Positions 1-10,149 of a stretch of 64,000 nucleotides of DNA are shown one piece after another (position 1 is the stretch's first letter; each line of letters begins with the position of its first letter). Source of the DNA: an uncultured Lentisphaeria bacterium (GTDB lineage Bacteria; Verrucomicrobiota; Lentisphaeria; Victivallales; UBA1829); the NCBI GenBank assembly GCA_905197955.1, contig CAJKAR010000001.1:124001-188000 (forward strand), written 5' to 3'. The notes below the pieces were generated by a model that saw nothing but the letters and a program-made list of their open reading frames with translations, searched no databases and had not been told where the DNA came from. The position numbers were made by a program, and so were the translations under genes.

Positions 1-63
1 GGCGGCGATGAGAAAAACAAGGCATATCTGGAACGATACAAGTCCAGAATCAAAGCGTTGTAA
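1..63 (+). CDS. 3' end of a gene cut by the window edge
   Basis: Frame 1 is open from the first base to a TAA at 61-63 and encodes a Lys/Arg-rich tail (KNKAYLERYKSRIKAL). The next gene begins 10 bases later behind a good ribosome binding site, so this is probably the end of an upstream gene in the same operon. Twenty codons are too few to name a family. Confidence 0.5.
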   Translation, partial: GGDEKNKAYLERYKSRIKAL

Positions 64-73
64 GGAGAGTGAA

Positions 74-811
74 ATGAATATTGAGGCTATGAATGAAGGA
101 CTCCGTCGCCTTCTGGAAAAATATCTTCCGGGAAAAACAGCGGAGCTGGAAACGGATTCGGAAATCGGCTGTGGAGCGGTTCTGAAAAAAGAGGGGGAAT
201 GCATCAAACTGCTGCCGTGGCGCGTTGAACGCCGTTTCACGGAACTGAAAAATCTGACGGAGAACGGCACTCTAGAAGAGATTTCCACCCTTCGATTTGC
301 GGTCATGAACGCGGAAGAATCTCTCCGGAATCTGCTCTACCGGGAACTGGATCTCTGCGAATTCCTCGGCGGATCGGAAATTCGGAGCGCTTTTGCCGTC
401 CTTGCAGGGAACAGAATTGCGAACGTGCTGATCAAGCTAGCCGACGGGAAAAGCGTCAGCATTGAGTGTTCCGCCGCACTGCCGGGAAAAACAGCGCCGC
501 TGGACCGCCATGAGATCATCGCCCGGCGGGGAATCGCCTGCGATCGGGTCGTAGATACACAGGTGCCGCAGTCTTCGATCTATCTTTTCCGAATCGGGAA
601 AGAGACTCGATACACGGATGTTGATTCAGAACTTTACGGACTCGAAAACCAGGAAATCTGGATTGTCCGAGCGGCATTCGCCATCATCAAAACACCGGGC
701 CTTGCCGCTCAATGGAATCGAACAGACCGCATTCTCCGCCGGAACGTGGAGAGCATTCTGAACACGGCGGAAAGTGGAAAACCGGTCTTTTTTCAGGAGG
801 AACACGCATGA
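74..811 (+). CDS. Hypothetical protein, 245 aa, in oxidoreductase/GH20 operon
   Basis: I do not recognise the family. The start at 74 is chosen because AAGGAG (62-67) sits just before it; the frame is open further upstream to position 8, but that would overlap the preceding gene without a binding site. There is no signal peptide or membrane segment. The N-terminal third is charged and probably helical; the middle (around residues 110-190) looks like an alpha/beta domain. The stop overlaps the start of the Gfo/Idh/MocA gene as ATGA, which indicates translational coupling and a shared role, presumably in sugar or inositol-type catabolism. Confidence 0.6.
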   Translation: MNIEAMNEGLRRLLEKYLPGKTAELETDSEIGCGAVLKKEGECIKLLPWRVERRFTELKNLTENGTLEEISTLRFAVMNAEESLRNLLYRELDLCEFLGGSEIRSAFAVLAGNRIANVLIKLADGKSVSIECSAALPGKTAPLDRHEIIARRGIACDRVVDTQVPQSSIYLFRIGKETRYTDVDSELYGLENQEIWIVRAAFAIIKTPGLAAQWNRTDRILRRNVESILNTAESGKPVFFQEEHA

Positions 812-1902
812 AACCCGTTAAAATCGCCATGGTCTCTCTGACCCATGGGCATACGAGAAAATATTATCAGACTCTTCTTGACAATGAAAAACTCGACTGG
901 GTTGCATCCTGTGCCGCAGATCCAAGAGCCAGAGAAGTCTATGCCCTGTACAAGACTGGAGTCCCCTGCTATTCCAGCATGGAAGAGATGTTCGAAAAAC
1001 ATCCCGATATCGAAGCGGTCGTTCTTGCTTCCGCCAACGATCAGCATCTGGAGGAGATGAGGGAATGCGCCCGGCGGGGAGTTCATATCCTCTCCATGAA
1101 AATTCCGACTTTCGATATGGCGGAATATGATGAAATGATCCGGCTTGTGGATCAAGCTGGAATTGTCTGCCAGATCGAACTGGAAATGCACTACAATCCG
1201 GTGGTCCGGCGCCTGAAGGAGCTGATCGCCTCCGGAGCCGTCGGAAAGATTCTTTCGATGCAGGCGACGAATATCACGCTCTCGCCAGTCTGGGCGTTTC
1301 CGTGGCAGGGCGTGCCGGAAGCCAGCTACGGCAGACGAATCCCGCTGAAGGAAGGCGATCCGCGTTTCCGCGGCGGCGCGCTCTGCGATCATCCGCACAT
1401 CTTCGACCTGATCCGTCATCTGACCGGTTCCGACTTCGAGCGTGTCTATTCAGTGGTGGCTCCGAATCTCCGGAAGGAGCTGGAGGTGGAGGATATGATT
1501 CTCTGCAACGGCACGATGAAAAACGGGGTGACGTTCCTGTTTGATCCCTCCTGGTCGCGCATGGAGGAGCGCCTGAAAGTTCCAGCTCCCGGATGGGAAG
1601 TATTCCCGAAACGGATGCAGGTGGATGTGACAATCACAGGAGAAGAGGGGACCATTGTCTGCGACTGCTTCGGACCGAACGTCTACCACAACGGCGCACC
1701 GAACGACCGCTACACGGTGCAGTACACCTACTTCGACGAATGGATCGGACTCGTTGACGAATTCGTGGACTGCATCCGGAATCAAAAAATTCCGAAAATC
1801 AACTTGAAATGGCACCGTCAGACGATAGAGTGTATGAATGCCTGCTACGAAAGCGTCCGGAGTGGACTGCCTGTAACACTTGAAGAACAGAAGAGAGGTT
1901 GA
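808..1902 (+). CDS. Gfo/Idh/MocA-family NAD(P)-dependent oxidoreductase, 364 aa
   Basis: The N-terminal half is a Rossmann fold (KIAMVSLTHGH, then the DIEAVVLASANDQH strand) and the C-terminal half holds the alpha/beta substrate domain with GGALCDHPHIFDLI and a conserved EMHYNP stretch. Family members oxidise or epimerise sugars and sugar alcohols with NAD(P). The usual GxGxxG is replaced by SLTHGH, a variant I associate with environmental members, so the cofactor cannot be told from sequence. The start at 808 is supported by CAGGAGG (794-800) and by the ATGA overlap with the previous gene. Followed after one base by a GH20-type gene. Substrate unknown. Confidence 0.85.
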   Translation: MKPVKIAMVSLTHGHTRKYYQTLLDNEKLDWVASCAADPRAREVYALYKTGVPCYSSMEEMFEKHPDIEAVVLASANDQHLEEMRECARRGVHILSMKIPTFDMAEYDEMIRLVDQAGIVCQIELEMHYNPVVRRLKELIASGAVGKILSMQATNITLSPVWAFPWQGVPEASYGRRIPLKEGDPRFRGGALCDHPHIFDLIRHLTGSDFERVYSVVAPNLRKELEVEDMILCNGTMKNGVTFLFDPSWSRMEERLKVPAPGWEVFPKRMQVDVTITGEEGTIVCDCFGPNVYHNGAPNDRYTVQYTYFDEWIGLVDEFVDCIRNQKIPKINLKWHRQTIECMNACYESVRSGLPVTLEEQKRG

Positions 1903-1903
1903 A

Positions 1904-3379
1904 ATGATTGGAATTCCCAGAGAACAATATCTGACCGAATCGACCCTGCCGGCGGTTCAGGAACTCTCGCTGCAAAACGGAATCTTCCGCATTGCAGACG
2001 GCTCCCGCTTTGTCCTGCGCGGAGCATTGGAGGAATCTTCCGCCGCGGCACTCGCCTCGGAACGCATCCGTCAGTACTGGAACTGCGAAGGAAGCATCTC
2101 TTTCCTCGCAGAATCCGCATCGCTGGGAGCGGAAGAGTATTTTGCCGACATCTCGCCGGAACGCATTGAAATCCGTGCCGATACACCTGCCGCTTTGCGG
2201 TATGCGTTTTCGACCCTTCGCCAGCTTTCGGAATCGGAGCGGGGTGTGCTGAAAAGTTCCGCCTTCCAAATTTCCGCACTGAAAGTGCATGATTTTCCGG
2301 CGCTTTCTTTCCGCGGGATCCATCTCTGCTGGTTTCCGGAAAGCTCAGAAACCGATCTCGAAAAATGGATTCGCATGGCGGCTTACTGCAAATTCAACTA
2401 TGCCGTGCTGGAACCGTGGGGAGTGTTTCCGTACCGGAGCCATCCGGAATTCGGATGGGAGGAGAAAAAAGTACCGCGGGAAACCTTCCGCCGACTGGTG
2501 AATCTGGGAAAGGAATTGGGAATCCGCCTGATCCCGCAGGTGAACCTGTTCGGACACGCGGCAATGTCCCGCTGCGGAACCGGAAAACATGCTGTTCTGA
2601 ACCGCCATCCGGAATTTGCTCCGCTCTTTGAGCCCGATGGCTGGACCTGGTGTCTTGCCAATCCTGAAACCAGAAAAGTTCTGACGGATCTCTGTCTGGA
2701 AATCTATGAGGTTTTCGATTCCCCGGAGTTCTTCCATGTCGGCTGCGACGAAGCGTACAACGCAGGCACCTGCTCCCTCTGTGCACAGGCCGATTATCCG
2801 AAACTTTTTGCCGATCATCTGCGTTTTTTCCACGATCTGCTTGGAAGCCGCGGCGCCAGAATCATGATGTGGCACGACATGCTGCTCGACCGGGAGGATC
2901 CTCGCTGGAACGGATTCATCTGCTGCGGAGGAAAAACGTTAAGCTGTCTCTATAAAACGCTTCCGAAAGACATCGTGATCTGTGACTGGCAGTACGGCTG
3001 GGCTCGCGGACCGAAAGAACCTGATCGCGACGACTGGATCACATCCGAATTCTTCCAAAACGCCGGATTCGATACGCTGACCTGTCCATGGAATCTGCAT
3101 GATCAGATTCTCAGCGTCGGTCGGCATGCCGCTGAACACGGACAGTTCGGAGTACTCCAGACCGTCTGGCACAAAGAACATGACAACACCTTCCAGTTCT
3201 TTGCTCCCGGAAGTTCCGCAGCCTGGAATCCAGAAGCCGGATCAAAAGGAAAAGCCACCTGCATCCAGGAGTGCTTCAACCGCTATCTGCGTGACATCAC
3301 ACACGATATGCATCTGACAAACTATACCGATTTCGGGCACCATCAGTATCAGGTAATCCCGGAGTCGAACCAGGACTGA
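1904..3379 (+). CDS. GH20-type beta-N-acetylhexosaminidase-like protein, 491 aa
   Basis: An N-terminal alpha/beta domain (about residues 1-115) precedes a TIM barrel starting near FRGIHLCWFPES. The GH20 signature H-x-G-x-D-E is present as FHVGCDEAY, with D282-E283 as the expected substrate-assisted catalytic pair. There is no signal peptide, so it should act in the cytoplasm on imported amino-sugar oligomers. Several family tryptophans in the C-terminal part are changed, so the exact substrate is uncertain. The ATG at 1904 follows AGAGAGG and is one base after the oxidoreductase stop. It is the last gene of the operon. Confidence 0.8.
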   Translation: MIGIPREQYLTESTLPAVQELSLQNGIFRIADGSRFVLRGALEESSAAALASERIRQYWNCEGSISFLAESASLGAEEYFADISPERIEIRADTPAALRYAFSTLRQLSESERGVLKSSAFQISALKVHDFPALSFRGIHLCWFPESSETDLEKWIRMAAYCKFNYAVLEPWGVFPYRSHPEFGWEEKKVPRETFRRLVNLGKELGIRLIPQVNLFGHAAMSRCGTGKHAVLNRHPEFAPLFEPDGWTWCLANPETRKVLTDLCLEIYEVFDSPEFFHVGCDEAYNAGTCSLCAQADYPKLFADHLRFFHDLLGSRGARIMMWHDMLLDREDPRWNGFICCGGKTLSCLYKTLPKDIVICDWQYGWARGPKEPDRDDWITSEFFQNAGFDTLTCPWNLHDQILSVGRHAAEHGQFGVLQTVWHKEHDNTFQFFAPGSSAAWNPEAGSKGKATCIQECFNRYLRDITHDMHLTNYTDFGHHQYQVIPESNQD

Positions 3380-3396
3380 ACAGTCTGTTTCCAATC

Positions 3397-3433
3397 CCCC
3401 TCTCCTGCGAAAAAACTTTTCAAAAGAGAGGGG
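3397..3433 (+). terminator. Possible terminator hairpin after the GH20 operon
   Basis: CCCCTCTC (3397-3404) pairs with GAGAGGGG (3426-3433). The loop itself contains a small GAAAA/TTTTC hairpin, and a short AATTTTCC follows. A 16-base direct repeat, TTCCAATCCCCCTCTC, occurs at 3389 and again near 3437. It lies between convergent genes. The loop is long and the T tract poor. Confidence 0.35.
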
Positions 3434-3628
3434 AATTTTCCAATCCCCCTCTCTCTCGCCCTCCTTCTCCACATACGTTTTCCGTCCGGAGAGATCCACG
3501 AAAAAAGATTTCATCCGGAAATCAAACGCCCCCGGAAGAATCATGCAATGCTTTTTCCTTTTTCCGCACAAAATTACATTCCGGACAGGGGAACAGCTCC
3601 AAGCATCCTATCCACCGGAACGGCGACA

Positions 3629-5587
3629 TTACTCCTCCAGACAGACCAGAGACTCCGGATGTTTCAGAGTCAAAACGCCATCTTTCCAGGAGGCTTCGAT
3701 GGGGCCTTCGGGTGTAGGAACTGTGCAGCAGAAGTTTCCAAAATTCCTGACGGGACGGCAATGGAAGGTCTTCCACCCATCTTCCACGGGAACCAGCCCC
3801 ATCAGAACGCGCGGCAGCAGAAACACCGGTCCTGAAGACCAGGCATGACAGAGACTGGCTCCATAAGGACGTCCATAAAAAGCGCAGTAGTCTTTTTCGG
3901 AGGCATATTTTCCACAACCTTCCCAGAAAGTCGTAGCCCCCTGATCGAGCATGTAGCCCCAGACATCTTCCAGTTTTTTCCGGAAAAACTCCAGTCTTCC
4001 GGCCTCCGCTGCCGCCAGCAGTTCCCATCCCTGAAGGAAGGGGGTTCCGACTCCCGGAAGCGCCTCCCCGCAAATGGCATCCAGCAAGCCGCGACGATCC
4101 TTCTCCTCCGCCAGTCCGGAAAGCAGAGCGAACAAATTCGCATGACGCGTATATTCTTCGCTTCCATCGAGTCCAGCACGGAAAAGCCCCTTTTCCTCCG
4201 AAAAACATCTTTCATAAATCGAACATTTCAACCGGGAAGCAAACGTGTTCCATCGTTCCGCATCGGCTGCAACGTTCAGGCGATCCGCAAGGCGCGCCGC
4301 GGAACGGAGCGACATGTAAAACAAAATCTGAAGCGCCGACAGTTTGTTCCCCGGAGCCCAGTCAATAAAGATCCAGTTCAGCTCCCGTGCAAGGAAGCCG
4401 TCGGAATCACAGCGGGAAATCAGCGAATCCACCCGGGAACGGATGCTCTCCCAGGAACGGCGCAGAAACTCCGGATCACGAAAATATTGCTGATACAACT
4501 CGTGACAGATTGTCAGCCAGCAGGAAAAGTCCACACAACCATTCACATCCCCGAATTCGGGACCGCTGCATCCAAGCACCGTCAGAGTCCGACGGACAAT
4601 CGACGCATCGGCAAACACACAGGCATTCGACAGCAGACTGAGCGAAAGATCCCCCGCCCACGGCATCCTGTCACGTTTGATCCCATCGAGCAGGAAGTTG
4701 TACATGCAGAGACGCAGCGTATAAGCTGACCGCATCCAGAGATCGCTCAAACGCCCCTCCCCTGCAAACGCCCCCCGGTAGCGGACCGGATGAAACAGCA
4801 GACGACAGCGGACATTCTCCGGTTCCGCACCACCGGTAAAACGAAAATAACGGAACGCAATCGGACTCCGGGAACGGACTTTCCCCTCTCCCACGGCAAT
4901 CATGCCGAGATCCTGTTCGGACAGTTCCGGATTTTCATTTTCCGCCTCATAGCGCGACTCCCCGGCACAAAGGAGAGGCACCTCCATGGAATCCGCTTCA
5001 ATCCAGCCGAACACCTCACGTCCAGCATCATATCCTCCATCCGGCAGTCTCTCCGGAGACAGCATGAACTCCGGAACCTCTTCCCGCTGCGGAGGCATCC
5101 CCGATTTCATCCGGGGCAGACGTTCCGCCGCGACCTCTGTACCATTCCCGCGGAAAATCCGCCACTCCAGCGGAGAACCAAGCGCAGGAATCTCATTGCT
5201 TTCCAGCGTAATATAAACCGTTCCAGCACCGGGAATTTCACAGGACCTTGAACCATCCTCCTGCGTATGCACCTTCAGAGGAACACCGTTCAGCTCCGCC
5301 GAACAGCTTCCGGAAGATTGGAAGACAATCGAAGCGGGAGATTCAAACTTCCGGGAGAAAACAACTCTTGATGCGATCGGGCGGAATTTTCCATACCAGC
5401 CGACATTGCGTTTCTCGCGAATAAAACACAATCTCATCTTTTCCAGATAAAACAATTCCAGATCGCCCGGAGCATAATGCCAGAAGGGTTTCTCATCGGC
5501 AAAAAGCGAAGGCGGAGAGAGTTTCTCGACGGAATAGGAAGGATCAATCACGGAAGACTGCGACAAACGATGGGCCTCGGAAATCAT
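3629..5587 (-). CDS. GH78-like six-hairpin glycosidase (alpha-L-rhamnosidase-like), 652 aa
   Basis: The order is an N-terminal beta-sandwich region (residues about 1-260), an (alpha/alpha)6 barrel (about 270-580) and a short C-terminal beta domain (VEDGWKTFHCRPVRNFGNFC), as in GH78 alpha-L-rhamnosidases. The barrel begins with DGIKRDRMPWAGD (D306 in RD). Canonical GH78 enzymes read RDExxGWxGD there, where the Glu is the general acid; here it is missing (RDRMPWAGD). No signal peptide is visible, so the protein is predicted to be cytoplasmic. It diverges from the LacI gene at 5852, which may control it. Either a subfamily with an altered acid catalyst or a non-rhamnosidase relative. Confidence 0.75.
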   Translation of the reverse strand: MISEAHRLSQSSVIDPSYSVEKLSPPSLFADEKPFWHYAPGDLELFYLEKMRLCFIREKRNVGWYGKFRPIASRVVFSRKFESPASIVFQSSGSCSAELNGVPLKVHTQEDGSRSCEIPGAGTVYITLESNEIPALGSPLEWRIFRGNGTEVAAERLPRMKSGMPPQREEVPEFMLSPERLPDGGYDAGREVFGWIEADSMEVPLLCAGESRYEAENENPELSEQDLGMIAVGEGKVRSRSPIAFRYFRFTGGAEPENVRCRLLFHPVRYRGAFAGEGRLSDLWMRSAYTLRLCMYNFLLDGIKRDRMPWAGDLSLSLLSNACVFADASIVRRTLTVLGCSGPEFGDVNGCVDFSCWLTICHELYQQYFRDPEFLRRSWESIRSRVDSLISRCDSDGFLARELNWIFIDWAPGNKLSALQILFYMSLRSAARLADRLNVAADAERWNTFASRLKCSIYERCFSEEKGLFRAGLDGSEEYTRHANLFALLSGLAEEKDRRGLLDAICGEALPGVGTPFLQGWELLAAAEAGRLEFFRKKLEDVWGYMLDQGATTFWEGCGKYASEKDYCAFYGRPYGASLCHAWSSGPVFLLPRVLMGLVPVEDGWKTFHCRPVRNFGNFCCTVPTPEGPIEASWKDGVLTLKHPESLVCLEE

Positions 5588-5798
5588 ATTTCAACCTTTC
5601 TCTGTATTTCTATCGACAGATACTATAACGGGTCCTCATAAGAACATCAAACTGCTCTCTCAGAAAAACAAGGAAAAGAGAAAATATCGGATTCTCCAAG
5701 CTCCTATTTTCCTGATCCGAATACGCATCCGGCTTCCGTTCAGAATAAAATTCTCGCATATTATTCGAATATTTTTATCTTTTTTTTGGTTTTACCTC

Positions 5799-5826
5799 TT
5801 GTTTTTATTCCAAAATAATGTATAAT
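5799..5826 (+). promoter_or_regulatory. Predicted promoter of the LacI-pilin-GH operon
   Basis: TTGTTT (5799-5804), a 16-base spacer and a perfect TATAAT (5821-5826) lie 25 bases before the LacI start. TTTTGG (5784-5789) and CCAAAA (5810-5815) form an inverted repeat around the -35 box that could be an operator. Confidence 0.55.
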
Positions 5827-5851
5827 TAAAATAGATTCAGGAGTAGGATGC

Positions 5852-6871
5852 ATGGCAAATGAACGTAAAAAAATCACAATGATTGATATCGCCAGAGAAG
5901 CAAATGTTTCTCAGAGCACGGTCTCTCGCGTCATTAACCAACAGCCCGGCATCAATGAAGCCAAATACCGGAAAGTCATGGAAGCCATGAAACGGCTTGG
6001 TTATGCACCTCCACAATCCGCAGGCTCTCCCCGCAAGACCATCTGTCTTGTCATCTGCCCGCTGCCGGAACAGAAAGATATTCTGGAAATGAGTTTCAAT
6101 ATCCAGATGCAGGAGGGTGTGCGAGCGGTTCTGAACGCTCATGATGCGGATTTCATGCTTCTAGTCAAACCGTACGGAACCGAAACGCTGGATCTGCCTC
6201 CGGAAAAAATGCGTCAGATTTCCGGTTTTATTCTTCTGCTGGGTTCTCTTGACTCACCGAAACTGCGGAAAGAGCTGGAACATGCGGGAATACCTTATGT
6301 GATTGCTCTGGGGGGTACTCTGGCTCGCTTTCCTGCCGCCTGCGACATTATTTGTCCGGACGAATTCAATGCAGCTCATCAGATATGTGATTATCTCGAA
6401 GCAAATGGCAGAAAACGCATCGGTTTTCTGCTTTCCAGGATCTTTGCCCATCGTCTCGACGGATTCCGGCTGGAAGTCATGAAACGCAACTCCCTGGAAC
6501 TGCGCGAAAGCGACATTGTCCTGCTGGAAACAACCGATAACAAAGACCACATCGAAGCAGCCTATCACTATCTTCAGCGAGGGGATCTGCCCGATGCCCT
6601 GATCGTCAGTTTTCACGGAGCTGCCGTCCTGATTCGTTCCATTTTCAGCTTCAACGGCATCCGAGTTCCCGAGGATGTCACGATCGTTTCCTATGCACAT
6701 ACAAAAGAGCAGGATCAGATTCCCTGCATTCTCCAGCGCGCCTATCTGCTCGGAACCAAATCTGCAAGAAGAATTCTGGAAAAACTCGAAGAACCGGATG
6801 ATGTGCCGGATACCATACTCATCCCTTCAGAACTCATCAATACAAAAAGAAAGCAGGAGGCATTGTCATGA
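5852..6871 (+). CDS. LacI-family transcriptional regulator, 339 aa
   Basis: Residues 10-29 form the LacI helix-turn-helix (DIAREANVSQSTVSRVIN), followed by the hinge region and a periplasmic-binding-protein-like effector domain (about 60-330). The start has an upstream AGGAG and the family-typical short N-terminus. Its stop overlaps the next gene's start as ATGA, so regulator and pilin-like protein are translated together. It probably senses a sugar released by the downstream secreted hydrolase and may also control the divergent GH78-like gene. The ligand cannot be told from sequence. Confidence 0.9.
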   Translation: MANERKKITMIDIAREANVSQSTVSRVINQQPGINEAKYRKVMEAMKRLGYAPPQSAGSPRKTICLVICPLPEQKDILEMSFNIQMQEGVRAVLNAHDADFMLLVKPYGTETLDLPPEKMRQISGFILLLGSLDSPKLRKELEHAGIPYVIALGGTLARFPAACDIICPDEFNAAHQICDYLEANGRKRIGFLLSRIFAHRLDGFRLEVMKRNSLELRESDIVLLETTDNKDHIEAAYHYLQRGDLPDALIVSFHGAAVLIRSIFSFNGIRVPEDVTIVSYAHTKEQDQIPCILQRAYLLGTKSARRILEKLEEPDDVPDTILIPSELINTKRKQEALS

Positions 6872-7602
6872 AATCAGGCATTCATAGATTCACTTTAATC
6901 GAACTTCTAGTTGTCATTGCAATTATTGCAATTCTTGCCGGAATTCTTCTTCCGGCCTTGAACAGTGCCAGAAGCAAAGCGCAGGCGATTGCATGTCTCT
7001 CCAACCTGAGGCAAACAGGTCTTATCGTGCATCAGTACGCAGATGCCTTCCATGAGTTTTTCCCATTTGCCAACACATGGGGAACTGCACTGAACGGACA
7101 GCCAACCTGGAATCGACAGCTCTTCAATGCAGGACTTGTCGCAAAAAATAAAATCGGCAACTATCCGGAAACCGAAATTCCTTATGGAATGAGTTCTCCC
7201 GGAGTTCCCGGCGGAATCTGGCGCTGTCCTTCTGTGGCGCCGCATCAGCACACTGGCAGCGGAATGACTCACTACGGCATGAATTCCTCTTTTGAACCGA
7301 AAGAAAATCCGCCCTGGTTCATCAAGCGCAGTTCCTTTCCGCAGATCAGGCCGGGGATTCATCGTTCCGCTTCGGAATTTTTCCTGATGACGGACAATGA
7401 TGCCATGCCGGACAACGACAATACTTTTGCGTATGTCGTTTATGCCGCGGAAACGCCAACCATCGCAGACCCGACCGCCCGGAAAAAAACAATCGGCTAC
7501 CGTCATCTGGGAGCGGCCAATGTCCTTTTTGCGGATGGACACGCGGCAGGATGGCGTTATGCAGGTTCCCTTGCACGGAAATACTGGGCGTACTACAACT
7601 GA
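6868..7602 (+). CDS. Pilin-like H-X9-DG protein, 244 aa
   Basis: The N-terminus, HRFTLIELLVVIAIIAILAG, is a type II secretion/type IV pilin-like membrane helix with Glu+5, and the C-terminus has the H-X9-DG motif (HLGAANVLFADG). The globular part (about 40-230) is typical of the DUF1559-like proteins abundant in Planctomycetota and Lentisphaerota. The residue before Phe is Arg instead of the Gly normally needed by prepilin peptidase. It lies between its regulator (ATGA overlap) and the large secreted hydrolase (12 bases), which suggests a role in exporting, anchoring or presenting that enzyme. The function of these proteins is not established. Confidence 0.85.
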   Translation: MKSGIHRFTLIELLVVIAIIAILAGILLPALNSARSKAQAIACLSNLRQTGLIVHQYADAFHEFFPFANTWGTALNGQPTWNRQLFNAGLVAKNKIGNYPETEIPYGMSSPGVPGGIWRCPSVAPHQHTGSGMTHYGMNSSFEPKENPPWFIKRSSFPQIRPGIHRSASEFFLMTDNDAMPDNDNTFAYVVYAAETPTIADPTARKKTIGYRHLGAANVLFADGHAAGWRYAGSLARKYWAYYN

Positions 7603-7614
7603 GGGCGAGACAAT

Positions 7615-10051
7615 ATGAAAAAACATACTCTTTCTGCAACACTCCTATCCCTCTCTCTTCCTTTTCTCGCCATATCGGAAAATAACGGGATCCTTTATAA
7701 CTGTGAAGAATTCGATCCACATGGATATCCTCATGGATGGGGATTCTGGTGTGACAAGCAGTCTCGGAAACCAGACTGGAAAGTTGTTTCTGATGCCGCG
7801 GAAGGACGTCAGGCACTCCAGATCACCTTTCACGGCTGTAAAAAATTTCAGGGAGTTTCCATTAATCTACCGAGCCTGCCGCAGAATGCGGAGTCCTTCA
7901 CGTTCTGGATCAAAAATATTTCCGGGAAACCGCCATCCAATCTGGAACTGGTTGAAGTAAGTGCTGACGGCAAAGGACGGGAGTTTTTTACAGCGTCCTT
8001 CCCCCTGCCGGAACCAGGCTTCTGGAAACAAATCACCGTCCCTCTCTCAGCGTTCCGCCATACACGATCCGAAAATATGCCAAATGGGAACCGGAAATTC
8101 GACCGGGAACGCAAAAGTATTCTCCGACTGATCGGTTATACCAGAGATGGCGGAACTCTGCTGATGGATGATCTCCGCTGGAGCACATCTAACAAAACAT
8201 CCTCAACCGTATCGCCCGGAGGAACCAGAGGACAAGCGGAGCGAAAAGGAAACCTGCTTCCGGGAGACAGCAGTTTTGAAACAGGAGCCGGACCATGGAT
8301 GAATTTTTCCGGAGTCAGGCAACTCCATGCTAAAGAAGGAGATGGGTTCCACGGATGGAGCTGTCTGGAACTGCCTCCTCAAACAAGCATGGTCATGTGC
8401 AAATGGATCTGGAACCTGTTTCAAGAGGGGAAAACGTATGTATTCTCCTTCTATGCAAAAGGAGATCCGGGAGAGGTTTTAAATCTCTCGGTCATCACGC
8501 TCAAATGGCGCTGGCTGAAGAGTCAGACGTTCCAACTGTCGCCGGAATGGAAACGCTATTACGCGATCATTCCGCCGCAGAAGAACTGTGAGACCGCATA
8601 CATCGGCTTCCGCAGATTTCATCCGAAAGGAAGCGTACGGATCGATGCTCTCCAACTGGAAGAGGGACTCAAACCGACTCCGTACAAGCCCTCGGAAGCA
8701 CTCAGTCTCTTCAGCTCCATCGGGCATCCCGGCGAAATAGGAACCGAAGGCAAAGCAATCTCTCTGACAGTATCCGTCCGGAACAATTTCATTCCGAAAA
8801 ATCTCCTTCCTCTCACCCTTCAGGCGGAACTTCCGGGAAAATGGCGGGAGAACCGGACTCTGCATCTCCAGCCGGATCAGCTCCGGCGTCTGACCATTCC
8901 AATTCCATCCGCAAAAGAAACCGGATACTATCCGGTAAAACTGACTGTCAGAGATAAAAACGGGACTGTAATCAAACAGCAAACGTCTCCATTCGTCATT
9001 GCTCCTCCATTTCCTCCGGTTCAAAAAGACATCGGTTTTTTCGGCATTCAGGATAGTCCCGTTCCCAAAGAAGCGCTTCCCAAAATCGGAGTTTCCCGTC
9101 TCCGCAGCGGAGGTCCCCGATGGCTGGAATCAGAACCTTCGCCCGGCTCTTTCAGAAATATGGAAGAAGCCCAAAACAAAGACTTCCATGGCTTGAACGT
9201 CCAGTACTCCCTCGGAGACATCACACGGGTACCCGAATGGGCAAAACAGTCTGGAAGCAATATGGCGAAACCATCTGCCATCCGTCCCTTTGCGGAAGCA
9301 TTCATCCGGAACAAACCCGCGGTCGTCCGCTGCTGCGATTTCCAGAACGAACCGGATCTCACTCTTCTCCGCATGAAACAGATGACAACCGAAAAAGCCG
9401 TTCAATATTATACAGATCTGCTGAAAGAAATTCATCCGGTCATGAGGCAATACGGCACGAAACTCATGATAAACTGCTCCGGAAATGGTGTGGAATTCGC
9501 AGCAAACGTTTTTGCAAAAGCAGCGGATTTCTTCGATATCTATGCCCCGCATCCATACACCTATCCGCGTTCCATCGGTATGGACGGCCGTTACTGCGCT
9601 TCTCCGGAAAGCGGTGAACTCCTCCGAAAACTGAACGACGCAAAAGAACTCATCCGCAAATACGGCAGGAACCAGACTCTTGCAATTGGAGAACTCGGCT
9701 GGGCGCTCGATGGAAGCGCTCCGTTCGATTCCCCGCAGGCAAAACAATCTGCGGCCTACCTTGCACGCACATTTCTACTGTCACGAACGGTTCCTGAGTG
9801 CTCCTGGCTGATCTGGTACTCCGGTCTGGGATGGCCGGAAAACGGAAATTATGAATATGGTCTCTGGCGAAATGACAATGGAATCCGTCCCCTTCCCTCT
9901 GCGGCGGCATACGCACAGGCTGCACGCGAAATGGAGGGCGGAACGGAATTCAGACTCGCCGCCGATGGAGATATCAAAATCGTCCGCTGGAAAAAGGATG
10001 GATTCGACAAAACCGCGGTATGGAATACAGATGAAAATATGCGAGAACTGC
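7615..10051 (+). pseudogene. 5' part of secreted clan GH-A glycosidase, disrupted by IS3 element
   Basis: A signal peptide (residues 1-20) is followed by a beta-sandwich domain, a CBM4/9-like module from about 210 (LLPGDSSFETGAGPWM) and a TIM barrel from about 470. Likely acid/base is E579 in QNEPD; likely nucleophile is E693 in GELGW. The frame runs directly into the element and stops at its TAA (10054-10056), giving an 813-residue product with the whole barrel but no C-terminal modules. Joining across one copy of the CTGC duplication restores a continuous frame (ENMREL then PFEVPSG), total 1158 residues. The truncated form could still be exported and active. Confidence 0.85.
10048..10051. 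repeat. Left target-site duplication CTGC
   Basis: CTGC here is repeated at 11236-11239. Removing one copy together with the element repairs the reading frame of the split glycosidase, which is strong support for these boundaries. Confidence 0.8.
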
Positions 10052-10149
10052 TGTAATGCCCCCCGTTTGTCAAGGGCGGCATTACGTAGAAGCAGTCAAA
10101 AAATGAGGATTTCATTTTCTGATAGACTTTTACGCCGCCCGATACTCTC

